NCBI GenBank assembly: GCA_025464025.1
Contig: JAODBP010000262.1
Location: 1-28,957 of the forward strand
Length of the DNA: 28,957 bases
Direction: 5' to 3'
Source: Actinomycetes bacterium
GTDB taxonomy: Bacteria; Actinomycetota; Acidimicrobiia; Acidimicrobiales; CADCSY01
Shown: piece by piece, positions 16,101 to 22,638 of the stretch
How the letters are laid out: every line of letters begins with the position of its first letter
How positions within the stretch are numbered: the first letter of the stretch is position 1
The notes under the pieces: model-generated
Told to the model about the DNA's origin: nothing
What the model saw: the letters and a program-made list of their open reading frames with translations, nothing else
Database searches by the model: none
Translations under genes and position numbers: made by a program

Positions 16101-16748
16101 GCGGCCCGCCGCCGCGACGATGCCATCCCCGACGGGGATGGCGCTGGTCACCTGCTCGTCGACGAGCTCGCGCTCCACGATCGCCTGGCTCGCGGGGTCG
16201 ACCCGGAGGAGCTCCGTCTGCTCCTGGTCGCTTCCTGGGTTGCGGGAGAACACCACGCCGTGGTGACCGCATCCGGGCGTGTGGTACTTCAGCGACACCC
16301 GCTCCGGGACGATCCACACGTCTCCGTCAGCGACACGGACGACCGCGGCGAAGGCACCCCGGTCCCGCAGCACCGGATCGTTGGCCACCTCGGCCGGGGC
16401 GAACGTCGCCGCCGCGAAGCGGCCGTCAGTGGTCGTGCACGTCGAGCCGGTCCACATCGTCGTGTCCCACCCAGCGACGCGGAGCAGCGCGAGCGTCGTC
16501 CAACCACCCGCCGCCCCGGGCGCGGCGAGCGTGTAGCCGTCCGGTGTCGGCACGCCCACGACGACCTGGTCGCCGTCCACGACGACCTTCGACGCCGTGG
16601 CCGTGGAGGTCGGGGGTGCCGTCGAGCGCTGGCCCGTCCCCCGTTGGTCCGCCGGGTCGGCCGCCGACACGCTCGGACGCGCGATCAGCGCGGCTGGCAC
16701 GAGGGCGATCGCGAGGAGCGGGAGTCCGAGCGTGCGACGAAGGCCCAT
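13125..16748 (-). CDS. Secreted multidomain cell-wall enzyme: lytic-transglycosylase-like, golvesin-like and SGNH hydrolase domains
   Basis: A 1207-residue exported protein. A signal peptide covers residues 1-29 (RRTLGLPLLAIALVPAALIA, ending SVSA). Residues 55-325 are beta-rich and of unknown type, followed by a Ser/Thr/Arg-rich linker to about 380. Residues about 440-590 look like a lysozyme-fold lytic transglycosylase: Glu457 in GILAAESNL is the probable acid, followed by CGYGIAQVTDG (501-511) and WGYNTG (572-577). A cysteine-rich stretch (661-690) precedes a golvesin/Xly-type beta domain (about 745-915; VNQRWNQNLWVDLGAF). The C-terminal SGNH esterase (920-1207) has Ser929 in GDSYSAGEG, GGND (1023-1026) and His1189 in FHPKARGH; the Asp usually three residues before His is Gly1186. 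GGAG precedes the ATG. The domain set suggests binding, deacylating and cutting peptidoglycan outside the membrane. Confidence 0.9.
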   Translation of the reverse strand: MGLRRTLGLPLLAIALVPAALIARPSVSAADPADQRGTGQRSTAPPTSTATASKVVVDGDQVVVGVPTPDGYTLAAPGAAGGWTTLALLRVAGWDTTMWTGSTCTTTDGRFAAATFAPAEVANDPVLRDRGAFAAVVRVADGDVWIVPERVSLKYHTPGCGHHGVVFSRNPGSDQEQTELLRVDPASQAIVERELVDEQVTSAIPVGDGIVAAAGRRVVEIDHAGPRVLASGPGQVFELRPGGGEQVDFLSVDGTDGVVAFRLAGGVRRETARGSLGQVALAYGRGGATKVVGRPTWTSGALPTIAAAADDVVSLDGGTVVEESSTTGGDDSTPRIRSRTRGGPSTEAPVVDDPDRDAGQGRTRQVRQPAPLTAVTSTPKCAVPRSDYTVQVVQPTPQQTEWAAHRAVRGELTITRPANWNNNGLGSYSPQSLFPRPALSGGGRMPVQVLLGILAAESNLSEAAWSALPGIPGNPLVGDYYGTVYNGSGQIVGMNFSNADCGYGIAQVTDGMTAASTLYTATQKKAIATDYAANMAAAVRILHQKWNQAWSQGLLANGGDPTKIENWYFVIWGYNTGIYDPGAAGAPYGVGWTNNPANADYKPDRNKFLRTTYDDAASPWKWPYQERVFGWAESPQLDYQGNRAYHNLAAWLDVPQPYTFCDMTVNDCDPNDTSGSTTAFCTRSDRKCWWHGAKSWFYASGTVEEANTYQSGAAEPAGTNPHPPACTPVGERVPSNPELTGLPATAVIVDDLPNSQWNLVGCPAVPNPGSFLLNFATDGSGNALSAIDFHQIGAGYLGHFYFSHTVDPARTAMKATGTWTPPSTAVGWQKIFVHIPDHGADTYQADYRIWTGTAWYHRVVNQRWNQNLWVDLGAFQLSSGAKVELSNTTWGDYDHGLPGDIRPIDIAWDAVAFVGAAKPSVSYVAMGDSYSAGEGVEPYLENSDVGKNTANYKNACHRSPQAYSNLVYDQLRTMHPGVSEFHFVACSGAEIPDLLTTEQSGEVPVLDQGWLDENTTHITISIGGNDAGFGDILKACVVETGHNCLAPDFYLTRSSGDTDPQPLTDYEPQVIDGLQDNLETALEEIKLRAPNAQVLLVGYPNVMYPGDERGVCNVVYTDDIAQWFANMVSAMAVMMQNAATAAGVDYVYAVPTFMGHEACTSVGEEWINAMIAESDTGSGVDHPGSGTFHPKARGHVAYRDIIVPELD

Positions 16749-16892
16749 CGAAGCTCCATTCGTGGAGGGATCGTCCGACGCAGACCAGACGAGCGGGTGC
16801 TTTGGATCTTTCGTGACGATTTCGCCACGATCTCCACGCCATCGGGCCACGTCCGATGTAACGCGTTCGGACGGTGACGCCAATGACGAGGT
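16749..16892. promoter_or_regulatory. Divergent intergenic region between the cell-wall enzyme and the sigma-like gene
   Basis: 144 bases between two divergent starts, locally richer in A and T (around 16800-16835) than the surroundings. A loose dyad, CGTG at 16811-16814 and CACG at 16825-16828, is visible. I see no consensus sigma-70 promoter; promoters used by an alternative sigma factor would not be recognised by eye. Confidence 0.35.
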
Positions 16893-17378
16893 GTGACCGA
16901 CATCGCGTTCGACCCCAGCGCTCCCCCCGTCCAGCTCGCCGACGTCTGGCCCCGCGTCGAGAGCCAGCTCCGTGCCTCGCTCCGGTTCCGCGGCGCGGCC
17001 CTCGCCACGGTCGACGACATCGTCCAGGAGACGGCGGCACGAGCGTGGAAGACCCGCACCACCTGGGCCTCCTATCCCACCCTCGTGGCTTGGTGCCTCA
17101 CCGTCGCCAAGCGGCTGCTGACCGACGAGCACCGCCACGACCGCCGCTGGGACCGGCACGCCGAACCGCCGGACCGACCCTCGTACGACGACACGGCGAC
17201 CAGCGCGCTCGCCCGCCTCGACCTCCTGGCGACAGCCCAGCTGCTCGCCGGCCTTTCGCTACGGGACCAGCAGCTCCTCGTGCCGGGCGTCGGGCCGAGC
17301 CGGGCGCTCCAGGCCAACGACTACGTCCGGCGCCATCGGGCCCGGCAGGAGCTCCGGCGACGGTTGCTCGAGCACTGA
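16893..17378 (+). CDS. Sigma-70-family-like protein with reduced region 4
   Basis: A 161-residue protein starting at GTG 16893. Residues about 18-88 match sigma region 2: DVWPRVESQLRASLRFRG, then VDDIVQETAARAWK (the core-polymerase-binding region 2.2) and WCLTVAKRLLTDEHRHDRRW. After a short linker, residues 105-160 (ALARLDLLATAQLLAGLSLRDQQLL, then NDYVRRHRARQELRRRLL) correspond to region 4, but the helix-turn-helix core is shortened: after RDQQLL the sequence PGVGPSRALQAND replaces the usual first DNA-binding helix. It may be an ECF-like sigma factor, a sigma-like regulator or a degenerate copy. It is divergent from the cell-wall enzyme and converges, with nine bases between, on a DNRLRE-like lipoprotein gene. 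No anti-sigma factor is adjacent. Confidence 0.7.
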   Translation: MTDIAFDPSAPPVQLADVWPRVESQLRASLRFRGAALATVDDIVQETAARAWKTRTTWASYPTLVAWCLTVAKRLLTDEHRHDRRWDRHAEPPDRPSYDDTATSALARLDLLATAQLLAGLSLRDQQLLVPGVGPSRALQANDYVRRHRARQELRRRLLEH

Positions 17379-17387
17379 CGACCGGCC

Positions 17388-18068
17388 TCAGCCACCCCCG
17401 GCATCGACCGACGGAGCAGCGCACGGCTGGAGGGTGAGCGTCGGTGCTCCCCCCTCCTGCTCGGACATCGCCACGCGGTACGTCTTCGAGCTCGATCCCG
17501 CCTCCGGTTGGATGGCGAGCCGCAGCGGGGTCCCCAGCTCGACCGTCGCACCTCTCGACGGGAAGGGCCCGCCGCGCAGCCAGGTCCGGACGAGCTCGGT
17601 CACGTCGGCCTGCATGCCGCGCCCGACGCGGTGGAAGATGGCCCGCGGTCGCCGGTCGAGCAGGAGCTGCCTCCCGACGGGTGTGCCGTCCTGCTCACCG
17701 TCGGGCCACGCATCCGGGCGCACGGGGTAGACCGCGAGCGGGACCGGAGTCACCCGAGCCGGCGACACCTCGATGCCGAGCGTGGCCTTCGCCAGGCAGT
17801 CCGCCTCGACGCCGAGCGCGGTGAACTCGAGCAGGGCCGGACCCGGGTGATCCGTCTGGTTGAAGTCGAACCCAACGTCGACGCCGGTCGCACCCACGCC
17901 GACCAGCATCCGCCCGGCCCGCCGGTCCGCGGTGCCGAGATCGACATCCGGTCGGCGGACGACCGAGTCCACGCGCGGCTTCTCCGCCGCTGCTCGGGGA
18001 GGGGAGGAGTAGGTGCAGCCCCCGAGGAGCACGACCGTGCCGACCAACAGTGCCTTGCGAACGCCCAA
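17388..18068 (-). CDS. Predicted lipoprotein with DNRLRE-like domain
   Basis: A 226-residue protein from a TTG start at 18068, preceded by GGGGAG. The N-terminus MGVRKALLVGTVVLLGGC is a textbook lipoprotein signal with Cys18. The mature part has the features of DNRLRE-type beta-sandwich domains found on surface and spore-coat-like proteins: an N-terminal strand pair (GRMLVGVGATGVDVGFDFNQ), a central VTELVRTWLRGG helix, and a terminal TYRVAMSEQEGGAPTLTLQ. That assignment is by pattern only. It would be displayed on the outer face of the membrane. It is transcribed towards the sigma-like gene and away from the membrane-anchored protein at 18202, within a group of envelope genes. Confidence 0.75.
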   Translation of the reverse strand: MGVRKALLVGTVVLLGGCTYSSPPRAAAEKPRVDSVVRRPDVDLGTADRRAGRMLVGVGATGVDVGFDFNQTDHPGPALLEFTALGVEADCLAKATLGIEVSPARVTPVPLAVYPVRPDAWPDGEQDGTPVGRQLLLDRRPRAIFHRVGRGMQADVTELVRTWLRGGPFPSRGATVELGTPLRLAIQPEAGSSSKTYRVAMSEQEGGAPTLTLQPCAAPSVDAGGG

Positions 18069-18201
18069 CCCTCGCTCCCCGCCTCCTGCCGTCCCGAGGC
18101 TACCGACGGGACCGCGGTCGTCGAGCACCACGATGCCGTGAAAGATCGCGCGCCCACCACCGTCTACACGGCAGACATCAGCTCCGAACGGGAGGGAAGC
18201 C

Positions 18202-18825
18202 GTGAAGCGGTCCAGGATGGTGATCCGGCTCGCAGTGGTCGTCGCTGCGTTCGCCGGAGGAGCGTTCGCCTTGGCGGCGACGTGGCCGACGACCCGCGGC
18301 GCGCCGACCGAGCTGCACGCCGCGAGGGCGGCGCAGGCCACGGCGCCGCCCGACTCGGCGGCCCCCGCCTCCTTCCAGCGCTTCTCGTCGGAGCGCGGCG
18401 GGATCACCGTCGCACTGGGGCACCTGCCGAAGGGCTTCGAGAAGACGACGAGCACCTCCACGGAGGCCGCCGGCGCGGTGACGGACGGGAAGTTCGCCGA
18501 CGTCGTCCCCGAAGCACCGGGCATCCACACGTTCGAGTTCGGACGACCCCAGGACGGCTTGGTGGGGCCCCGGCTCACCGTGGCGGTGGTGCCCCCGACG
18601 GTCTTCGACCCGCACCACCTCACGTCCGACGTCCAGGCCGGTCGGTCGAAGCCGTTCGAACGTCCGGACGGGCGCACGGCCACCTACCGCATGGTCGACG
18701 AGCAGTGGCAGTCGATCACGATCGCCTGGGACGGGGGCAGGACGGTGTTCGTCAACGCCCGCGGCCTCTCCTACGACGAGCTGGCCGCCATCGCCGCCGA
18801 CCTCGAGCTGGAGGAGGCCCGATGA
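18202..18825 (+). CDS. Membrane-anchored extracytoplasmic protein of unknown function
   Basis: A 207-residue protein starting at GTG 18202, which follows a good ribosome-binding site (GGGAGGGA). Basic residues MKRSRMVIR are followed by a hydrophobic segment (about 8-27, LAVVVAAFAGGAFALAATW), so it is a type II anchored or signal-peptide protein. The extracytoplasmic part contains RGGITVALGHLPKGFEKTT, HTFEFGRPQDG, RTATYRMVDEQWQSITIAWDGG and FVNARGLSYDELAAIAADLE. The last part resembles the strand-then-helix ends of small periplasmic domains, but I do not recognise the family. Its TGA overlaps the ATG of the next gene (ATGA at 18822), so the two are translationally coupled and probably act together at the cell surface. 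Confidence 0.75.
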   Translation: MKRSRMVIRLAVVVAAFAGGAFALAATWPTTRGAPTELHAARAAQATAPPDSAAPASFQRFSSERGGITVALGHLPKGFEKTTSTSTEAAGAVTDGKFADVVPEAPGIHTFEFGRPQDGLVGPRLTVAVVPPTVFDPHHLTSDVQAGRSKPFERPDGRTATYRMVDEQWQSITIAWDGGRTVFVNARGLSYDELAAIAADLELEEAR

Positions 18826-19217
18826 GGAAGCTCGTCGTCGCCCTCATCTGCGTCCTCTCCGTCGGCGCCATCACCACCCCGCCCGCGTCCGCCCACGTCC
18901 TCATCAACCACGACTGGGGACAGGGGGACGCGGTCGGGACGCCCTGCGGGCTGACCTACGGCGGCTACGTCAAGGCGGTCCAGGCCATGCTCTGGGCCGA
19001 CCACCGGTACCTCGACCAGGGACACGGCTGGGTCAACGGCAACTTCACGGGGGAGAGCCCGGCCTGGACCGACGGCGCGATCCGGAACTTCCAGAGCGCC
19101 TGCGTCCCGCCTGCCGACGGCTGCATCGGGTTCAACGCCTGGCGCGTCATGCAGTCCATGACGACCTTCCAGTACTCCTCCGGCTGGCAGGACATCTGGC
19201 GGTTCCACACCTACTAG
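18822..19217 (+). CDS. Secreted peptidoglycan-binding-like protein, ended by an in-frame amber codon
   Basis: 131 residues to TAG at 19215-19217. Residues 1-24 form a signal peptide (KLVVALICVLSVGAI, ending PASA before His25). Residues about 40-115 resemble a PG_binding_1-type repeat: YVKAVQAMLWADHRYLD, WTDGAIRNFQSAC, and FNAWRVMQSM. The protein would act outside the membrane and may bind cell wall. Translation starts at an ATG overlapping the upstream stop. The frame continues after TAG for 38 further codons with strong coding bias (see 19218-19334), so the visible stop may be a recent nonsense mutation, a readthrough site or an error in the sequence. Confidence 0.8.
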   Translation: MRKLVVALICVLSVGAITTPPASAHVLINHDWGQGDAVGTPCGLTYGGYVKAVQAMLWADHRYLDQGHGWVNGNFTGESPAWTDGAIRNFQSACVPPADGCIGFNAWRVMQSMTTFQYSSGWQDIWRFHTY

Positions 19218-19334
19218 TCGGAGTACATCTCGTTCTACGAGGACTACTGCACGAACGCTTGGATGGTCAGCTGGTTCGACGGTAACCACCTCTTCGACCA
19301 CGGCCTGACCTCGAGCTGGCCGACCTGCGGCTAG
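19218..19334 (+). pseudogene. In-frame continuation of the peptidoglycan-binding-like gene beyond the amber codon
   Basis: After TAG 19215-19217 the same frame encodes 38 residues and ends at TAG 19332-19334. The residues include SEYISFYEDYCTNAWMVSW, two cysteines and several tryptophans, and end SSWPTCG. By my count 36 of the 38 codons end in G or C, as in genuine genes here. This is the missing C-terminus of the upstream protein in an intact allele, or a readthrough extension. Confidence 0.65.
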
Positions 19335-19397
19335 CGGACGGTCGGCGCCGGGCGGTCGGGCTCATCCGATCGGCTGGCGCCGACCTGACGCGCCGTC

Positions 19398-19409
19398 AAG
19401 AATCCGCAC
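19398..19409 (+). promoter_or_regulatory. Candidate leaderless -10 of the second crotonase gene
   Basis: AAGAAT (19398-19403) ends six bases before the GTG at 19410; there is no Shine-Dalgarno site and no clear -35. Spacing matches the other leaderless candidates in the window. Confidence 0.3.
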
Positions 19410-20231
19410 GTGACCTACGAGACCGTGCTCTACACCAAGGGTGACGACGGCATCGCCCGGGTGTCGCTGAACCGCCCGAACGTCCTCAACGCCATCAACT
19501 ACCAGATGCAGGCGGAGCTCCGGGAGATCTGGGGCGACATCCGCAACGACCCCGACGTGCGGTGCGTGATCCTCTCGGGCGAGGGCAAGGCGTTCTGCAC
19601 GGGCATCGACCGCACCGAGGCGGTCTCGGAGGAGAACACCGACGCCATGGCCGCCGGCAACTACCCCGGCTACCCGACAGCGTGGATGTACGACGACCCC
19701 GGCCGCGACGTCGGGCCCAAGGCCCGCGACTGCTGGAAGCCGGTGATCGCGGCGGTGGCCGGGATGGCGGCCGGCGGCGCGTTCTACATGCTCGGCGAGG
19801 TCGAGTTCATCATCGCGGCCGACGACGCCACGTTCTTCGACCCGCACGTCACCTACGGCATGACGGCGGCCTTCGAGCCCATCCAGATGCTTTCGAAGAT
19901 GCCGTTCCAGGAGGTCATGCGGCTGTCGCTGCTGGGCTCCGAGGAGCGCCTCTCGGCCCAGCGGGCCCACCAGATCGGTCTGGTCACCGAGGTCGTGCCT
20001 CGGGCCGAGCTCATGGAGAAGGCCGAGTGGGCGGCCAAGGTCATCGCCGACGCGCCGCCCCTCGCCATCCAGGGGACGATGCGGGCGCTGTGGACCGCGC
20101 TCGAGGTCGGCCGTCACGCCGGGATCGACGTGGCCAACCTGTTCACCCGCATCGGCAACGACGCGGCGACGTTCAAGGAGAGCCAGAAGCGCTTCGAGTC
20201 GGGCTGGCGTCCGGAGTGGCGCCTGCGCTGA
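19410..20231 (+). CDS. Crotonase-fold protein lacking both catalytic glutamates
   Basis: A 273-residue enoyl-CoA hydratase/isomerase-family protein. The N-terminal motif RVSLNRPNVLNAIN and oxyanion segments AFCTGIDRTE and AAGGAFYM show the crotonase fold. At the two glutamate positions of enoyl-CoA hydratase, however, it has Tyr126 (GGAFYM instead of GGGCEL) and His146 (DPHVTYG instead of PEILLG). It is therefore unlikely to be a standard hydratase and may catalyse another reaction on an acyl-CoA thioester (isomerisation, hydrolysis, C-C bond cleavage) or have no catalysis. An insertion at 73-105 (TDAMAAGNYPGYPTAWMYDD) is also non-standard. It starts at GTG 19410 without a Shine-Dalgarno site and converges on the carboxyltransferase gene. 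Confidence 0.88.
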   Translation: MTYETVLYTKGDDGIARVSLNRPNVLNAINYQMQAELREIWGDIRNDPDVRCVILSGEGKAFCTGIDRTEAVSEENTDAMAAGNYPGYPTAWMYDDPGRDVGPKARDCWKPVIAAVAGMAAGGAFYMLGEVEFIIAADDATFFDPHVTYGMTAAFEPIQMLSKMPFQEVMRLSLLGSEERLSAQRAHQIGLVTEVVPRAELMEKAEWAAKVIADAPPLAIQGTMRALWTALEVGRHAGIDVANLFTRIGNDAATFKESQKRFESGWRPEWRLR

Positions 20232-20237
20232 TCGCCG

Positions 20238-21746
20238 TCAGGGGCTGATGCCGAAGCGGGCCACCGGCTCGGCCCCGGCCTGCCGGCGGTAGAGGGCCCG
20301 CCCCACGGAGTGGAGGAGGACGTTGCGGGTCTCGCGCGGGTCGATCAGCTCGTCGAACCCGAAGCTCTCGGCCGAGCGGAACGACGCCTCGACCTCCATG
20401 TCCCGCAGCATGGCCGCTTCGTCGGCGTCGGACTGGCGGGCCTTGCTCATGGCCGCCGCGCCCATGGCGCCCATGGTGGCGCCGGGGAAGGCGAACACGC
20501 CCGACTGCCCGTCGAACGCGATCATGCCCATGACCATCGAGCCGAAGCCGTAGGCCTTGCGCATGGTGATCTCGAACTTCGGCGTGGTGGCCTGGGTCTG
20601 TGCCGCGAACATGCGGGCCCCGCTGCGCAGGATGCCGGCCCGCTCCGAGGCGCTGCCCGGCATGACCCCGGGGTTGTCGGACAGGAAGACGATCGGCAGG
20701 TGGAACGAGTCGGCCACGGTGATGAAGTGGGCGCCCTTGTCGGCCCCGTCGGCGTCGATCGAGCCGGCCTGGACCAGGGGCTGGTTGGCCACCACCGCGA
20801 CAGGTGTCCCGCCGAGACGGGCCAGGCCGGTGACCACCGTCCGACCGAACTCGGGCTGCACCTCGAAGAAGGAGTCCTCGTCGAAGACCGCTTCGACGAC
20901 GCCGTGCACGTCGTAGACCCGGCGCCCGTTCCGAGGGATGACGTCGAGCAGCTCGGGCACCTCGCGCGGGCCGTCGTCGCCGCCGGCGAAGTGCGGCGGG
21001 AACGACCACGCCGATGACGGGAAGTAGCGCAGGTAGGTGCGCACCAGGTCGAGGGCGGCGGCGTCGTCGGGCGCCACGTTGTGGATCAGGCCGCTGGCCA
21101 CGGCGACCGACGGGCCACCGAGGTCCTCCTTGGTGATCTCCTCCCCCAACGACTCGCGCACGACGGGCGGGCCGGCGGTGAACACCGAGGCGTGGGCGCT
21201 CATCACCGCGAAGTCGGAGATCGGCGCGACGAGGGCGCCGTGGCCGGCGGACGCGCCGAGCACCGCAGTGATGAGCGGCACCTTCCCCGAGCACGCTGCC
21301 TGGGCCAGGAGGTCGACGGGAGACCGACCGCCGCCGTGGCGCCCGTCGGCCCGGAAGCCGGCGCCCTCGAGCATCATCACCAGCGGCACGCGGTCGCGCA
21401 GGGCCAGCTCCGCGACCCGGTGCCGCTTGGAGTTGGAGAACGAGCTGATCGTGCCGGCCTTCACCGTGAAGTCCTCGGCCGCGACCATCACCGGCCGACC
21501 GTCGATCCGGCCCGACCCCATCACGATGGCGTCGGCCGCCGACTCCTCCCCGCCGACGAGCGTGCCCAGCTCCAGGAACGACCCGGGGTCGAGCAGGTGG
21601 TCGACGCGGGCCCGGGCGTCGAGCTTGCCGCCGGCACGGTGCTTCAGGAGCCGCTCCTCGCCGCCCATGGCGCGCGATGCGGCGCGGCGCTCGTCGAGGC
21701 GGGCGAGGACGCCCTCCCAACCTTCGGTGCTGTCGATCTCGGTCAT
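20238..21746 (-). CDS. Acyl-CoA carboxylase carboxyltransferase (beta) subunit
   Basis: A 502-residue member of the AccD/PccB/MccB family, which transfers a carboxyl group from biotin to an acyl-CoA. The N-terminal half has LLDPGSFLELGTLVG, MMLEGAGFRADG and oxyanion motif GASAGHGA (164-171, usually GPCAGGA). The C-terminal half has FLSDNPGVMPG, AYGFGSMVMG and ATMGAMGAAAMSKA. No biotin carboxylase or biotin-carrier (alpha) subunit is in the window, so the partner must be elsewhere and the substrate is unknown. The ATG at 21746 follows AAGGGCG. It is divergent from a hotdog-like protein, 43 bases apart, and converges on the crotonase gene with six bases between stops. Confidence 0.92.
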   Translation of the reverse strand: MTEIDSTEGWEGVLARLDERRAASRAMGGEERLLKHRAGGKLDARARVDHLLDPGSFLELGTLVGGEESAADAIVMGSGRIDGRPVMVAAEDFTVKAGTISSFSNSKRHRVAELALRDRVPLVMMLEGAGFRADGRHGGGRSPVDLLAQAACSGKVPLITAVLGASAGHGALVAPISDFAVMSAHASVFTAGPPVVRESLGEEITKEDLGGPSVAVASGLIHNVAPDDAAALDLVRTYLRYFPSSAWSFPPHFAGGDDGPREVPELLDVIPRNGRRVYDVHGVVEAVFDEDSFFEVQPEFGRTVVTGLARLGGTPVAVVANQPLVQAGSIDADGADKGAHFITVADSFHLPIVFLSDNPGVMPGSASERAGILRSGARMFAAQTQATTPKFEITMRKAYGFGSMVMGMIAFDGQSGVFAFPGATMGAMGAAAMSKARQSDADEAAMLRDMEVEASFRSAESFGFDELIDPRETRNVLLHSVGRALYRRQAGAEPVARFGISP

Positions 21747-21789
21747 CGCCCTTAGCGTCCCACGAACACGACGAGGTGAGGGGGCTGAG

Positions 21790-22638
21790 GTGCTGCGTGA
21801 CATCCGCGAGCTGACGGGCGAGCAGGAGGCATACGCGGCCGAGCTGCGGCGCCGGTGGGGCGGCTTGCTCAGCTACCGCTACCTCGGGCGGTCGTTCGCA
21901 TCGATGGACCTCGGCCCGGTCGACGACACGGTCACGCTCCGCCACGACATGCGCGACCCCACCGGCGGGATCCTCCTCGCCGTCATCGGGATCTCGTCCC
22001 CGGAGGGCGGGGGCATGTCCGACCTCGAGGCGGTCCCGAACCCCGTGGTCCACTCCTGCCAGGTCCTCGACCCCGGTCGCGACGTCCGTCGCATCGAGGT
22101 CCGCTCCGAGGTGCTGAAGCGGGGGCGGCAGATGAGCTACAGCCGCTCGCTGATCGTCGACGCCGACGACCCGAGCCGGGTCCTCGCCGTCACCGAGGGC
22201 CAGGGCATCGCCATCGGCACGCCCCCCGAGGGCCTCGAGAAGATGCCGGTCGATCGGATCGAGCCGGAGGACTCGCCCGACCTGCCCCCGCTCTGGCAGG
22301 TGTTCGGCGCCGGCCGGCGGGACGACGGGCGGTGGGCCCTGCCCGTGCTGGCCGACGAGCTGGCGTCGCCCGACGCTGCCCTCCACATCGGCCCGCAGTT
22401 CGTCGTGCTCGAGACGGCGGCCGCCGAGCTCGCCGCCGAGCTCGCCGGCACCGATCGGCTCGAGCGGGTGTCGTCGCACGTCATGTTCCTCGCCCGCGGG
22501 AAGGTCGGTCCCTTCCGCGTCGACACCGAGCCGCTGGCCGGCGCCGACGGCGCGGTGGGCGCCCGGGTGGTGCTCCACGACGAAGGCGCCGACGATCGAG
22601 CCATCAGCGCCGGGTCGTACCTCTTCCGGCGGGCCTGA
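21790..22638 (+). CDS. Thioesterase-like (double hotdog) protein
   Basis: A 282-residue protein from GTG 21790, preceded by GGTGAGGGGG. The central region (TVTLRHDMRDPTGGILLAVIG, VLKRGRQMSYSRSLIVDADD, VLAVTEGQGIAIG) resembles PaaI-type hotdog thioesterases, and the second half (GPQFVVLETAAAELAAEL, SSHVMFLARGKVGPFRV) repeats the pattern, suggesting two fused hotdog units. Such proteins hydrolyse acyl-CoA thioesters. The assignment is moderate only: no catalytic residue was identified with confidence. Its divergent neighbour is an acyl-CoA carboxylase subunit, which fits a role with acyl-CoAs. Its 3' end overlaps the convergent membrane protein gene by 35 bases. Confidence 0.65.
   Translation: MLRDIRELTGEQEAYAAELRRRWGGLLSYRYLGRSFASMDLGPVDDTVTLRHDMRDPTGGILLAVIGISSPEGGGMSDLEAVPNPVVHSCQVLDPGRDVRRIEVRSEVLKRGRQMSYSRSLIVDADDPSRVLAVTEGQGIAIGTPPEGLEKMPVDRIEPEDSPDLPPLWQVFGAGRRDDGRWALPVLADELASPDAALHIGPQFVVLETAAAELAAELAGTDRLERVSSHVMFLARGKVGPFRVDTEPLAGADGAVGARVVLHDEGADDRAISAGSYLFRRA

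Noticed and set aside
16749..17159. N-terminal extension of the SGNH/transglycosylase frame up to 17159.
   Set aside because: It runs antisense through the sigma-like gene and would bury the signal peptide; ATG 16748 has a GGAG site and is followed by a typical signal sequence.
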